From: CALVGQ01 sp964370435
Lineage (GTDB): Bacteria; Bacillota_I; Bacilli_A; Erysipelotrichales; Erysipelotrichaceae
Direction: 5' to 3'
DNA: 64,000 nt
Assembly (NCBI GenBank): GCA_964370435.1
Contig: CAYJJG010000008.1
Span: 13,669 to 77,668 of the forward strand
A model generated the notes under the pieces. The model was not told the DNA's origin. It ran no database searches and saw nothing but the letters and a program-made list of their open reading frames with translations. The position numbers and the translations under genes are program-made. This document shows positions 9,136 through 17,407 of the stretch, piece after piece. Each line of letters opens with the position of its first letter. Positions within the stretch are counted from its first letter, which is position 1.

Positions 9136-9253
9136 AAGATGGGGTAAAGCTGAATAAGACAACAAAAAGACAAGGGCTAAAATGAACCCCAAAGAAGTTG
9201 AAAGAAGAGAAGAGTTCGAGAAAGTCGAAAGACAGAAACTAACTCTTTTTTTA
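9136..9253 (+). terminator. Structured 3' region ending in a Rho-independent terminator
   Basis: GGGGT (9141) can pair with ACCCC (9186). Further on, AGAGTT (9211) pairs with AACTCT (9241), enclosing a small GTC-GAAA-GAC hairpin and followed by seven T. The final hairpin is a plausible terminator for the lipoprotein gene. The upstream pairing suggests a longer folded 3' UTR or a small RNA. Confidence 0.5.
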
Positions 9254-9261
9254 TGTATTAA

Positions 9262-9669
9262 TAAAGAAAGTGGTATCGTGATTAAGGACGTAAAGCTCTA
9301 TTTCTGGATCTAAATTAATTATGAAATTCACGCCATTATACTTTAATTGTTTAATCGCGTTATTACCGTTTTCAACAACAGTGTTATCCATAGTAATACT
9401 AACGGGAGTTTTTTCTTACTAGAGAATAAGAGGACATGGGTTACGAGGGATAGGAACAAGAGTATCAAGAATATAGGTAACAGCTGTATCGGAAATACGA
9501 TAACGAGAGCCAACAGAAGAGATGGTTTTCTTACATAACTTATTTGGTTGTTTTCGCTTACCTCGTGGTCCTTTCTTATGCCTTTATTTTTTTGTAAAAA
9601 GGATATTAGATATTCAAAAACAAGGTGTGCATTTTCTTTAAAAAAGTTAATCAATACGTTTTGCCACAC
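9262..9669 (-). pseudogene. Degraded coding remnant(s), origin unknown
   Basis: This stretch has no intact gene. On the minus strand different frames give short protein-like pieces, for example GSRYRISDTAVTYILDTLV, followed by a stop at 9419, and in another place NFIINLDPEIELYVLN. The frames do not join, as expected of a decayed gene. Part of the block (9525-9582) recurs at 11387-11444. It could be an old insertion-sequence fragment, but I do not recognise a transposase motif. Confidence 0.3.
9525..9582 (+). repeat. 58-bp imperfect direct repeat, left copy
   Basis: It matches 11387-11444 over its full length in the same orientation with a few substitutions and one compensating gap pair; both copies contain CATAACTTATTTGGTTG and end TTTCTTATGCC. 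The two copies bracket the leucine-rich surface-protein gene. Confidence 0.75.
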
Positions 9670-9770
9670 CCCTTTTCAATGCTTGAACTGAAATTTAAAA
9701 CATGATATGATTATGAAAGTTATTTTAATATAAAAGAACGGCTATTTATTTAGCATTTGGGGGGTTAATT

Positions 9771-11351
9771 ATGGCTATTTTAACAAAAAACAAATTGATT
9801 ATCTTGTTCGTCATGATGTTATTTATGGCGGGTTTCTTGTTTTCGCCGAAAGTGGAAGCAGAGACGCCAACACCGACACCGACACCGACACCAGCACCAG
9901 ATGGTCTTTATAGTGCAGAAGTTATGCGGGGGAGCGACCCTACAGATCCTTTAATGACCACATCAATTTATATGCAGATTAGAATTGATGGGGATAATGT
10001 AGTTTTGGGTGCAGGAGAATACAGTGGTAGCATTCCTCCCCATACAGTATCGAATGTATCTTGCCTTAGAAGCACAATAGTCGAACCGAACGATGAAACA
10101 CATGAGATGTACATAGACTATTTGGGATTGTTTGATATAGATGTAGTGTATGATAATTTTAAAAATTTAACGATATACGACACAACTGGTAACGTTGTAA
10201 CCTACACTTTCCCTAGTGCTATAACTGAAATCGCACACGGTGCATTTAAGAATTGGACATCGTTAACAAGTGTGGTTATCCCTAGCTCTGTTGAAGTGAT
10301 AGGTAGCAATGCGTTTAGTGAAAGTTCAGTAACAAGCGTTGATTTAAGTCAAGCGACAAATCTAACAGATATAAATACCGGTACCTTTCAAGGTTGTACT
10401 AGTCTTCAGTCGATAGATCTTAGCAACACAAAGATTACAACATTGTATGGTCAGAACTTTGATGGTTGTACTACTTTAAGCTCTGTTAAACTGCCAAACA
10501 CCATTACCACGATTGGCAATATGGCTTTTAAGGATACATCCAACTTATTGCGACTGTCGATACCTTTAAATGTTAGTGCTATGGATGCGAATGCTTTTGA
10601 AGATTCTTTACTTGCACCCAAAACCAAGATGCTTACATTTACCGGTGATTTTAATAGCAGTTTCAATGATATGGCAACAGACGGCGATACGTATGTTAAA
10701 CTGTTGTACCCTGCTGGAAACCGAACTTGGGAAAACGACATTTTGGTTAAAGGCCTTGTTGCAAATGGCAAGGCAGCGTCGTATATTGTTGCCACATCCA
10801 AACCGCAAGATCCACCTATCAAAGTTATCTACTCGGCAGAAAGAACAAGCACTGCAAATGGGGTTTATACTTTTAGTTCAAGCGGATCTTATGATGCTCT
10901 TGCAGACATTTGGATAAATGGCAGTACTATAGCGCCTTCAAATTATACGACTGAGTTAAAAGCAGATGGAGGTGTGTCGATAACCTTTAGCGATTCTTAC
11001 GCAAGAACGCTGACTGCAAGTGAAGAGTATCAGTTGCATTTTGTTTTTTACGATGGATATGGCATAGTAAACTTCACTAAAGATGAAGTTGTTGTTACGG
11101 TTTATACACAGGCAAGTTCAAGCGTATCAGTTGATACTTTTGAACCTACTTCAGAAGAAACCGAAGAACAGCAGCCGGTAAGCTCTGAAATTGAAAATGA
11201 ATCACAGACAGTATCAACTACATCAAGCACCGAGTCAATCGATACTGGGCAAAAGCAAGGTGATTCAATGTTAATATTAATTGCTGTTTTGGTAATTGTG
11301 GGCATTGGCGGCTGTGTGCTTATTCTTGTTAAAACTCAAAAAAACAAATAA
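9771..11351 (+). CDS. BspA-type leucine-rich-repeat surface protein
   Basis: A 526-residue exported protein: a signal peptide (to about residue 31), a TPTPTPTPAP spacer, a region of unknown fold, then BspA-like LRR_5 repeats (about residues 150-270; units such as SLTSVVIPSSVEVIGSNAF and TLSSVKLPNTITTIGNMAF). A Thr/Ser/Glu-rich stalk follows, then a C-terminal transmembrane helix (MLILIAVLVIVGIGG) and a basic tail, with no sortase LPxTG. BspA-type proteins bind host or bacterial surfaces. The gene uses more G and C than its neighbours and lies between direct repeats and gene remnants, which suggests acquisition or shuffling. GGGGGGT provides the ribosome-binding site. Confidence 0.82.
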   Translation: MAILTKNKLIILFVMMLFMAGFLFSPKVEAETPTPTPTPTPAPDGLYSAEVMRGSDPTDPLMTTSIYMQIRIDGDNVVLGAGEYSGSIPPHTVSNVSCLRSTIVEPNDETHEMYIDYLGLFDIDVVYDNFKNLTIYDTTGNVVTYTFPSAITEIAHGAFKNWTSLTSVVIPSSVEVIGSNAFSESSVTSVDLSQATNLTDINTGTFQGCTSLQSIDLSNTKITTLYGQNFDGCTTLSSVKLPNTITTIGNMAFKDTSNLLRLSIPLNVSAMDANAFEDSLLAPKTKMLTFTGDFNSSFNDMATDGDTYVKLLYPAGNRTWENDILVKGLVANGKAASYIVATSKPQDPPIKVIYSAERTSTANGVYTFSSSGSYDALADIWINGSTIAPSNYTTELKADGGVSITFSDSYARTLTASEEYQLHFVFYDGYGIVNFTKDEVVVTVYTQASSSVSVDTFEPTSEETEEQQPVSSEIENESQTVSTTSSTESIDTGQKQGDSMLILIAVLVIVGIGGCVLILVKTQKNK

Positions 11352-11386
11352 TAGTTTAATGTTTGCTTTTATTAAGTTTATAAATT

Positions 11387-11444
11387 GTTTTCTTATCATA
11401 ACTTATTTGGTTGGTTTCGCTTTCCTATGGTTGTTTCTTATGCC
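11387..11444 (+). repeat. 58-bp imperfect direct repeat, right copy
   Basis: Partner of 9525-9582, starting 35 nt after the surface-protein stop codon. No terminal inverted repeats were recognised, so it is not a standard IS end. Confidence 0.75.
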
Positions 11445-11448
11445 ATAT

Positions 11449-11472
11449 AAAATTCCTTCGGGAATTTTTTTG
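11449..11472 (+). terminator. Rho-independent terminator after the BspA-like gene
   Basis: AATTCC, loop TTCG, GGAATT, then a T-run: a classic UUCG-tetraloop terminator. Confidence 0.8.
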
Positions 11473-11519
11473 TTAGCTTCAAACTATAATTACTGTGGTG
11501 TATTTTGAGTGTGTTTATG

Positions 11520-11547
11520 TTGAAATGCTCAGCATATTTGATATACT
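11520..11547 (+). promoter_or_regulatory. Promoter for the nfnAB-like operon
   Basis: TTGAAA (11520-11525) and TATACT (11542-11547) with a 16-bp spacer lie 44 bp before the start codon at 11592. Confidence 0.5.
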
Positions 11548-11591
11548 TAGTAGGAGTTTAGGTATTAAATAGTCGTTAATGAGGAGATAGT

Positions 11592-12431
11592 ATGTTTAAA
11601 ATTATAACAAAAGAAAACTTAAATGATAGCGTTATTAAAATGGAGATAGAAGCTTCATTAATGGCAAAAAAAGCTGAAGCAGGTCAATTTATAATTTTTC
11701 GTGCTACTGAAGATGGCGAGCGAGTTCCTTTAACAATTGCTGACTACGACCGTGAAATGGGGACCGTTACAATAATTTTTCAAGTAGTTGGCTCAGCTAC
11801 AAAAGCATTGGCACAATTAGAAGTTGGTGATAAACTTCATGATTTTGTAGGTCCATTAGGTAGAAAAAGCAAGTTGGATGGTTTAAAAAAGGTAGCTGTA
11901 GTAGCTGGAGGAGTTGGTTCAGCAATAGCCTATCCTATTGCTAAAAAACTACATAGTTTAGGCTGTGAAGTGCATACTGTAGTGGGCTTTAGAAATAAAG
12001 ATTTAGTAATTTTACAACAAGAATTTAAAGAGGTTAGTTCTTTGTTTTATGGTGTTAGTGACGATGGCAGCTATGGTGAAAAAGGCTTAGTTACTGATGC
12101 ATTAAAAGAGCTTATCGAAGCAGGTAATCACTATGATGAAGTAATTACTATTGGTCCATTAATAATGATGAAATATGTTTCTTTGCTTACGAAAGAGTAT
12201 GGTATAAAGACAACAGTAAGTATGAACCCAATTATGATTGATGGAACAGGGATGTGTGGTGGATGCCGCTTATTGGTTGGGGGAGAAACAAAGTTTGCCT
12301 GTGTTGATGGTCCAGAGTTTGATGGTCATCAAGTGGATTTTGATGCAGCAATAATGAAAAGTACGATGTATACTTCTTTTGAGCAAAATAAAAGAGAAGA
12401 AAATTGTAATCTTATGAATAAAGAGGTATAG
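11592..12431 (+). CDS. NfnA/SudB-like ferredoxin-NADP+ reductase alpha subunit
   Basis: A 279-residue flavoprotein resembling the alpha subunit of electron-bifurcating NADH-dependent ferredoxin:NADP+ oxidoreductase (also sulfide dehydrogenase subunit or PyrK-like). An FAD-binding barrel (ERVPLTIADYD) is followed by an NAD-binding fold (VAVVAGGVGSAIAYPIAKKL) and a C-terminal 2Fe-2S ligand region (GTGMCGGCR, then FACVDGPEFDGH). Immediately followed after 3 nt by the beta-subunit gene, so the two form a heterodimer that balances NADH, NADPH and reduced ferredoxin in anaerobes. TGAGGAGATAGT precedes the ATG. Confidence 0.88.
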   Translation: MFKIITKENLNDSVIKMEIEASLMAKKAEAGQFIIFRATEDGERVPLTIADYDREMGTVTIIFQVVGSATKALAQLEVGDKLHDFVGPLGRKSKLDGLKKVAVVAGGVGSAIAYPIAKKLHSLGCEVHTVVGFRNKDLVILQQEFKEVSSLFYGVSDDGSYGEKGLVTDALKELIEAGNHYDEVITIGPLIMMKYVSLLTKEYGIKTTVSMNPIMIDGTGMCGGCRLLVGGETKFACVDGPEFDGHQVDFDAAIMKSTMYTSFEQNKREENCNLMNKEV

Positions 12432-12434
12432 AAA

Positions 12435-13820
12435 ATGACTAATATGTCGCTAATGAAAGTAGTTGTGGCAGAACAAGATCCACAGGTGCGTAATAAAAAT
12501 TTTGAAGAAGTGAGTTATGGTTATACCAAAGAGGAAGCCATTCTTGAAGCGAAACGTTGCTTACAGTGTAAACACAAACCATGTGTTTCAAAATGCCCTG
12601 TTAGTATTGATATTCCAACATTCATCGGTGCGGTTGCGAAGGATAAAATGATGGAAGCTTATCAAGTGCTTAGTGATGCTAGTGCACTTCCTGCGGTTTG
12701 TGGGCGTGTTTGTCCACAAGAGAGTCAATGTGAAAACAAGTGTGTTCGAGCTATTAAGGGAGAATCAGTTGCGATTGGAAGGCTAGAGCGCTTTGTGGCT
12801 GATTATATGCGTGAGCATCAAACTAGCACAATAATAAAACCTCCATCGAATGGATTAAAGGTTGCGGTTGTTGGTGCAGGTCCTGCTGGATTAACGGCAG
12901 CCAAAGATTTGGCAACATTAGGATATCAAGTAACTATTTATGAAGCATTACACACTGCAGGTGGAGTATTAGTATATGGTATTCCAGAGTTTAGACTTCC
13001 TAAAAAGATAGTGGAATATGAAATCAACGCACTTCTTGAATTAGGTGTAAACATTCATACGAATATGGTAATAGGTAAAATATTAACTATTGATGAATTA
13101 TTAACTATGGGCTATCAAGCAGTATTTATTGGTAGTGGTGCAGGGCTTCCTAATTTTATGAATATAAGTGGAGAACATTTAAATGGTGTTTATTCAGCTA
13201 ATGAATATTTAACACGTATAAATTTAATGAAAGCTTATGAACAAAATAGTAATACACCAATTTTAAAAGCAGATAAAGTTGCGGTAGTTGGTGGTGGTAA
13301 TGTTGCGATGGATGCAGCCCGATGCGCAAAAAGATTAGGTGCTAGCACGGTCTATATTGTTTATCGTCGTGGTATGGATGAGCTTCCTGCAAGATTAGAA
13401 GAAATTCATCATGCCCAAGAAGAAGGAATAATATTTAAAACCTTGAGTAATCCTACTGCGATATTAGGTGATGATAAAGGATTTGTGAAAGCTCTTCAGT
13501 GTATTGAGATGCAACTTGGTGAACCTGATACTAGCGGAAGACGTCGACCGATAGAAAAAAAAGACAGTGAATTTATTATTGAGGTGGATAGTGTTATTAT
13601 GGGTATAGGGACTTCACCAAACCCCTTAATACAATCAACAACACCAGGATTAGAGGTTAATCGATGGGGATGCCTTGTAGTTGATGAAAAAGGTTTAACA
13701 ACTAAAAAAGGGGTATATGCTGGTGGTGATGCAGTAAGTGGAGCTGCTACGGTAATATTAGCAATGGGAGCTGGAAAAGAAGCTGCTAAGGCGATAGATG
13801 AATATTTAATGTCAAAATAA
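12435..13820 (+). CDS. NfnB/GltD-like NADPH-dependent oxidoreductase beta subunit
   Basis: A 461-residue protein of the glutamate-synthase small-subunit family. The N-terminal Fe-S domain has CLQCKHKPCVSKCP and CGRVCPQESQCENKC, giving two 4Fe-4S sites. Two nucleotide-binding folds follow (VAVVGAGPAGLTAA for FAD, VAVVGGGNVAMDAA for NADPH), and the C-terminal GVYAGGDAVSGAATVI completes the FAD site. Being paired with the alpha subunit at 11592 favours the NfnAB or SudAB interpretation over glutamate synthase. An AGAGGT site precedes the ATG. Confidence 0.88.
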   Translation: MTNMSLMKVVVAEQDPQVRNKNFEEVSYGYTKEEAILEAKRCLQCKHKPCVSKCPVSIDIPTFIGAVAKDKMMEAYQVLSDASALPAVCGRVCPQESQCENKCVRAIKGESVAIGRLERFVADYMREHQTSTIIKPPSNGLKVAVVGAGPAGLTAAKDLATLGYQVTIYEALHTAGGVLVYGIPEFRLPKKIVEYEINALLELGVNIHTNMVIGKILTIDELLTMGYQAVFIGSGAGLPNFMNISGEHLNGVYSANEYLTRINLMKAYEQNSNTPILKADKVAVVGGGNVAMDAARCAKRLGASTVYIVYRRGMDELPARLEEIHHAQEEGIIFKTLSNPTAILGDDKGFVKALQCIEMQLGEPDTSGRRRPIEKKDSEFIIEVDSVIMGIGTSPNPLIQSTTPGLEVNRWGCLVVDEKGLTTKKGVYAGGDAVSGAATVILAMGAGKEAAKAIDEYLMSK

Positions 13821-13867
13821 TATATAGATAAATATTTACTTTTAGTTAAAATCTATATTAAAAGATA

Positions 13868-13932
13868 CCATTATTACAAAAAGAAGTTAAATTTTGATTT
13901 TTTAACTCATTGTCATGATGGTTTTTTTATTA
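13868..13932 (+). terminator. Terminator after the nfnAB-like operon
   Basis: An outer arm ACCATTAT pairs with ATGATGGT (one G-U) around an inner AGTTAA/TTAACT hairpin, followed by seven T. Confidence 0.55.
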
Positions 13933-13950
13933 TAAATAAAGTATAATGTT

Positions 13951-13975
13951 AAAAGGAGAGTGGATTATGAAATAA
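13951..13975 (+). other. Two-codon leader ORF with its own ribosome-binding site (tentative)
   Basis: AAAGGAGAGTGGATT is followed by ATG AAA TAA, that is Met-Lys-stop, about 65 nt before the permease start at 14040. It could be a minimal leader that modulates downstream translation, or a chance match; the permease has its own AGGAGAGG site. Confidence 0.25.
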
Positions 13976-14039
13976 TGCATGGCTTTTTAATGTAAGTGAT
14001 GCGTAAATTTCATAATTTTATTATTAGGAGAGGATCATT

Positions 14040-15389
14040 ATGAGTAATCAATTAAAACAAAAGTTTGGTTTATTGACTGCCATTGCAATGGTTGTAGGTA
14101 TTGTAATTGGTAGTGGAGTATTTTTTAAAGCAGAAGTTATTCTTGTAGCTACCGGCGGAAATATGATGCTTGGTATTTCAGCTTGGATAATAGGGGGCTT
14201 GGTTATGGTTATTTGCGCTTATGCCTTTTCAATTATTGCCACTAAGTTATCTTACATTAATGGCATTGTTGATTATGCAGAAGCAGCATTAGGTAAAAAA
14301 TATGGGTACTATGTTGGCTGGTTCATGGCAGTTATTTATTATCCATCATTAACAGGTGTTTTAGCGTGGTTATGTGCTCGCTATACCAGCGAAATTATTG
14401 GTTGGGATATTACTGGTGCACAGTGCATGCTTTTAAGTATGTTTTTCTTAATAGGTAGTTATGCAGTAAATGCACTAGCTCCAATATTAGCGGGAAAAGT
14501 TCAAGTTTCTACTACCTTTATTAAATTAGTTCCATTAGTATTTATGGCTGTAGTAGGGACTGTTTATGGTCTATCAACAGGATTAACGCTAGAAAATTTT
14601 GCTCAAGTGGGTACTGCGACAGATACTGGATCTGCTTTATTTCGTGCTGTTGTAGCAACGGCTTTTGCATATGAAGGTTGGATTATTACCACATCAATTA
14701 ATTCTGAATTAAAGGATGCTAAGAAAAACTTACCAATAGCTTTAATTACCGGAACTATATTTGTAATTACTATTTATATTTTCTACTATATTGGCTTAGC
14801 TGGTGCGGTACCTAATGAAGTAATTATGAATGATGCTCAAGGCGGTGTTCAATTAGCATTTCAAAATCTTTTTGGTAGTGTAGGTGCTACTTTACTGTTT
14901 GTGTTTATTGTTATAAGTTGTATGGGTACTTTAAATGGACTAATGCTTGCTTGTGTTAGAGGACTTTATGCATTATCGATGAGAAACTGTGGTCCAAACC
15001 CTAAAATGTTTAAGCAAGTTGATCCAGTTACTGATATTCCTACCAATTCTAGTATTGTTGGTCTTCTTTTAGCAGCAGCGTGGTTAGTTTATTTCTATGG
15101 TGCAAACTTAACTACACCATGGTTTGGAAGATTTAGTTTTGATTCATCAGAATTACCGATTATTACTATCTATTCTTTATATATACCGATATTTATATGG
15201 TTGATGAAAGATAAAACGCTAGGATTATTTAAAGGAAAAATAGTGCCTATGCTTGCAGTACTAAGTTGCTTATTTATGGTTGTTGCAGCCGTGTATGCTC
15301 ATCAGATGGCAGTATTTTACTACTTAGTTCTGTTTATAATAATAATGTTCATTGGTGCACTTTTAAATTATAAAAATGGTGGATTTTAA
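14040..15389 (+). CDS. APC-family amino acid permease
   Basis: A 449-residue membrane protein with about 12 predicted helices. The family signature GIVIGSGVFFK is in the first helix (residues about 20-30), and TAFAYEGWIITTSINSELKDAKKNLP is the conserved helix-6/loop region of amino acid/polyamine/organocation transporters of the LAT/SteT type. Those usually exchange or import neutral amino acids; the substrate is not determinable here. It appears monocistronic: a terminator lies upstream and a bidirectional terminator downstream. Confidence 0.85.
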   Translation: MSNQLKQKFGLLTAIAMVVGIVIGSGVFFKAEVILVATGGNMMLGISAWIIGGLVMVICAYAFSIIATKLSYINGIVDYAEAALGKKYGYYVGWFMAVIYYPSLTGVLAWLCARYTSEIIGWDITGAQCMLLSMFFLIGSYAVNALAPILAGKVQVSTTFIKLVPLVFMAVVGTVYGLSTGLTLENFAQVGTATDTGSALFRAVVATAFAYEGWIITTSINSELKDAKKNLPIALITGTIFVITIYIFYYIGLAGAVPNEVIMNDAQGGVQLAFQNLFGSVGATLLFVFIVISCMGTLNGLMLACVRGLYALSMRNCGPNPKMFKQVDPVTDIPTNSSIVGLLLAAAWLVYFYGANLTTPWFGRFSFDSSELPIITIYSLYIPIFIWLMKDKTLGLFKGKIVPMLAVLSCLFMVVAAVYAHQMAVFYYLVLFIIIMFIGALLNYKNGGF

Positions 15390-15434
15390 AAGAAGAAGTA
15401 ATTAAGTATAACTATTGTACTTATAGAATGAAAC

Positions 15435-15474
15435 TAAAAAAGGAAGAAACTACTCAGTAGTTCTTCCTTTTTTG
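15435..15474. terminator. Bidirectional terminator between convergent permease and rpiR-type genes
   Basis: AAAAAAGGAAGAA plus ACTAC pairs across loop TCA with GTAGT plus TTCTTCCTTTTTT, with one bulged base. A- and T-runs on both flanks allow function in both directions. Confidence 0.85.
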
Positions 15475-15492
15475 TGTTTTATAGTTTACTTG

Positions 15493-16341
15493 TTATTCCT
15501 TGGTTAAAGAAATAGCATTTCTTATTTTTTGAAGCGATTGACTAGATTTCTTATCATTGTTTATCATAACCATTACAAATAAAGCATCGATAATGCTTAG
15601 TTGTGAAAGTCTGGAAGAAAGAGATTCAGAGCGATAAGAAATTTCTTCTGAAGTAGAAAGAAGAATTACATCAGCAATTTGAGCAAGTGGTGATAGTGGA
15701 TAACTTGTTAAAGCTATTATTTTGGCGCCATTTTCTTTGGCTAGTTTTGCGATTTCAATAGCATCTACACTTAAACCGGTATGCGAAATTACAAAGGCGC
15801 AGTCCTTTTCGTTCAATAAAGAAACGTTCATTCTTTGAATATGGGCATCAGAATTATAAATAACATTTACTGGGGATCTTAGAAATTTATGATAACTATC
15901 TAGTGCAACAGCATTAGACCCGCCTAGCCCGATAAAGCAAACTTTTCTAGATTCTATAAGCATTTTAGTGGCTTTTTTTATAGTATTGATATCTGTTAAA
16001 CTTGCGGTATCTTCAATAGCTTTAATACTAGAAGCGAACACTTTATCAACGATGGCTTGTTCATTATCGGTTTTATTAATTTTTTCATGAATCGAAATAT
16101 TTAAATCGAATTCTTCAGTTAATAAGGCAATTTTAAAATCTTTAAAACCATTATAACCAAGCTTTTTAGTGAACTGAAAGAAAGTAGAATCAGCTAGCTG
16201 AAGCTCTTTAGCAACATCACTAATAGAGTTTCTGGATATAATTTTAGCATTGCTCAAGACATAATCAGCTATTTTTTTCTCAGTCTGATTCATTTCTCGA
16301 TACATGCTTTTGATACGCGTCTTAATTGATAGATTTTTCAT
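15493..16341 (-). CDS. RpiR/MurR-family transcriptional regulator
   Basis: A 282-residue regulator: an N-terminal helix-turn-helix (residues about 1-75, KKIADYVLSNAKIISRNSISDVAKEL) and a C-terminal SIS sugar-phosphate-binding domain (CFIGLGGSNAVALDSYHKF, then FVISHTGLSVDAIEIAKLAKENG). Such proteins sense a phosphosugar. It is divergent from the PTS operon starting at 16497 and shares a 155-bp AT-rich intergenic region with two palindromic boxes, so it most likely controls that operon and possibly itself. CCCCTCC on the plus strand is its strong ribosome-binding site (GGAGGGG). Confidence 0.88.
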   Translation of the reverse strand: MKNLSIKTRIKSMYREMNQTEKKIADYVLSNAKIISRNSISDVAKELQLADSTFFQFTKKLGYNGFKDFKIALLTEEFDLNISIHEKINKTDNEQAIVDKVFASSIKAIEDTASLTDINTIKKATKMLIESRKVCFIGLGGSNAVALDSYHKFLRSPVNVIYNSDAHIQRMNVSLLNEKDCAFVISHTGLSVDAIEIAKLAKENGAKIIALTSYPLSPLAQIADVILLSTSEEISYRSESLSSRLSQLSIIDALFVMVMINNDKKSSQSLQKIRNAISLTKE

Positions 16342-16431
16342 GATTCCCCTCCTTAATATTTTTGTTTCTATATAGCAATCATAACATTTTAGTAAAAGAA
16401 TGGAAATAAATACTTATAAATAAAAAATATT

Positions 16432-16465
16432 TTTTTATAAAATATGTTTACAAAAAAATATTTTT
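16432..16465. promoter_or_regulatory. Two AT palindromes, candidate RpiR-type operators
   Basis: A6-TA-T6 at 16432-16445 and A7-TA-T5 at 16452-16465 have centres 21 bp apart, two helical turns, in the divergent control region before the PTS genes. The spacing favours cooperative repressor binding on one face of the DNA. AT-richness makes chance occurrence possible. Confidence 0.4.
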
Positions 16466-16496
16466 ATATTACTATGATTAAAGAAAGGGGTTTCAT

Positions 16497-16889
16497 ATGG
16501 CAAGTATAGTAGTAGCAACACATGGTTATTTTGGTCAAGAATTAATTAAATCAGCTGAAATGATCATTGGAAAAATAGAGGATATTTATAGCATTTCATT
16601 AACACCTGATATGTCTATCGATGACTTTATTGTCCAAAGTGATGAGGTGCTTAGCAAAATCGATGGAAGAGCATTATGTATGGTAGATTTATTTGCAGGT
16701 ACACCTTGCACTGGTTTAACCGCTTTGTCACCTAAATACGACAATGTAGTGGTTACTGGTTTAAATTTAGCAATGCTTATAGAGGTGTGTACCAATAAAG
16801 ATAATGATGTTGAAACTTTAGCAAAATTATCGCTTGACACCCTTTATCAAAGCGGCCGTAACGTAACGGAAGAATTGAGCAGTAAATAG
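16497..16889 (+). CDS. PTS mannose-class EIIA component
   Basis: A 130-residue EIIA domain of the mannose/fructose/sorbose PTS family. The phosphorylatable His is in VVATHGYFGQELIKSA (residue about 9), and MVDLFAGTPCTGL is the other conserved loop. It receives phosphate from HPr and passes it to EIIB, encoded next. First gene of an operon EIIA-EIIB-EIIC-EIID-M20-6PGDH. GAAAGGGGTTTCAT gives the ribosome-binding site. Confidence 0.88.
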   Translation: MASIVVATHGYFGQELIKSAEMIIGKIEDIYSISLTPDMSIDDFIVQSDEVLSKIDGRALCMVDLFAGTPCTGLTALSPKYDNVVVTGLNLAMLIEVCTNKDNDVETLAKLSLDTLYQSGRNVTEELSSK

Positions 16890-16901
16890 AAAGGAGGAAT
16901 T

Positions 16902-17393
16902 ATGGCAAATATTAAATTAATAAGAGTTGATTTTAGACTAATTCATGGACAAATCGTAAACAAGTGGATTAAAAGTATTCTGGCAGATAAAATCGTTGTA
17001 ATTGACGATGCTCTAGCTACTAATGATTTTTTGAAAAGTGTTTATGTAATGGCAGCTCCACCAAGTGTAGAGGTGGTGGTTTATGGAGTTGAGGATGCTA
17101 TAAAAGCATATCAAGAAGATGTGTTTGGATCAGGTAGTGCCTTAGTTTTGTTTAAAAATGTTGAAACAGCTCATCAATGTTACCATAAGGGGTTTAAATT
17201 TGATGAATTACAAATTGGTGGTCTAGGTGGATCACCAGGAAGAAAAGTGGTATTTGGACCAATTACTTTAGATGATAGTGATGTAACACTATTAGAAGAC
17301 TTAGACAATAATAAAGTAAATGTATATTTCCACCAAGTTCCAGAGGAAAACAAGTGTAACTTAGCAAAAGCATTAGAAAATTATAGAAAATAG
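16902..17393 (+). CDS. PTS mannose-class EIIB component
   Basis: A 163-residue EIIB. The phospho-acceptor His is in VDFRLIHGQIVNKW (residue about 15), the diagnostic RLIHGQ motif of the family. It transfers phosphate to the incoming sugar at the EIIC/EIID complex. An AAAGGAGG site 6 nt before the start and the 12-nt gap from EIIA indicate a tightly translated operon. Confidence 0.92.
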   Translation: MANIKLIRVDFRLIHGQIVNKWIKSILADKIVVIDDALATNDFLKSVYVMAAPPSVEVVVYGVEDAIKAYQEDVFGSGSALVLFKNVETAHQCYHKGFKFDELQIGGLGGSPGRKVVFGPITLDDSDVTLLEDLDNNKVNVYFHQVPEENKCNLAKALENYRK

Positions 17394-17407
17394 AAAGAGG
17401 GAAGAAT

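Noticed and set aside
9347..9538. Plus-strand small gene in the 9.1-9.8 kb gap
   Set aside because: No ribosome-binding site, and the peptide has no recognisable pattern; the better protein-like pieces are on the minus strand and broken.
9262..9669. Intact insertion sequence
   Set aside because: No transposase DDE motif, no terminal inverted repeats and no target duplication could be found; only broken fragments are present.
10451..10822. Minus-strand gene inside the BspA-like gene
   Set aside because: Antisense shadow of the LRR repeats without a start site.
12435..13820. Glutamate synthase small subunit
   Set aside because: No large subunit is adjacent; pairing with the NfnA-like flavoprotein fits NfnB/SudA better.
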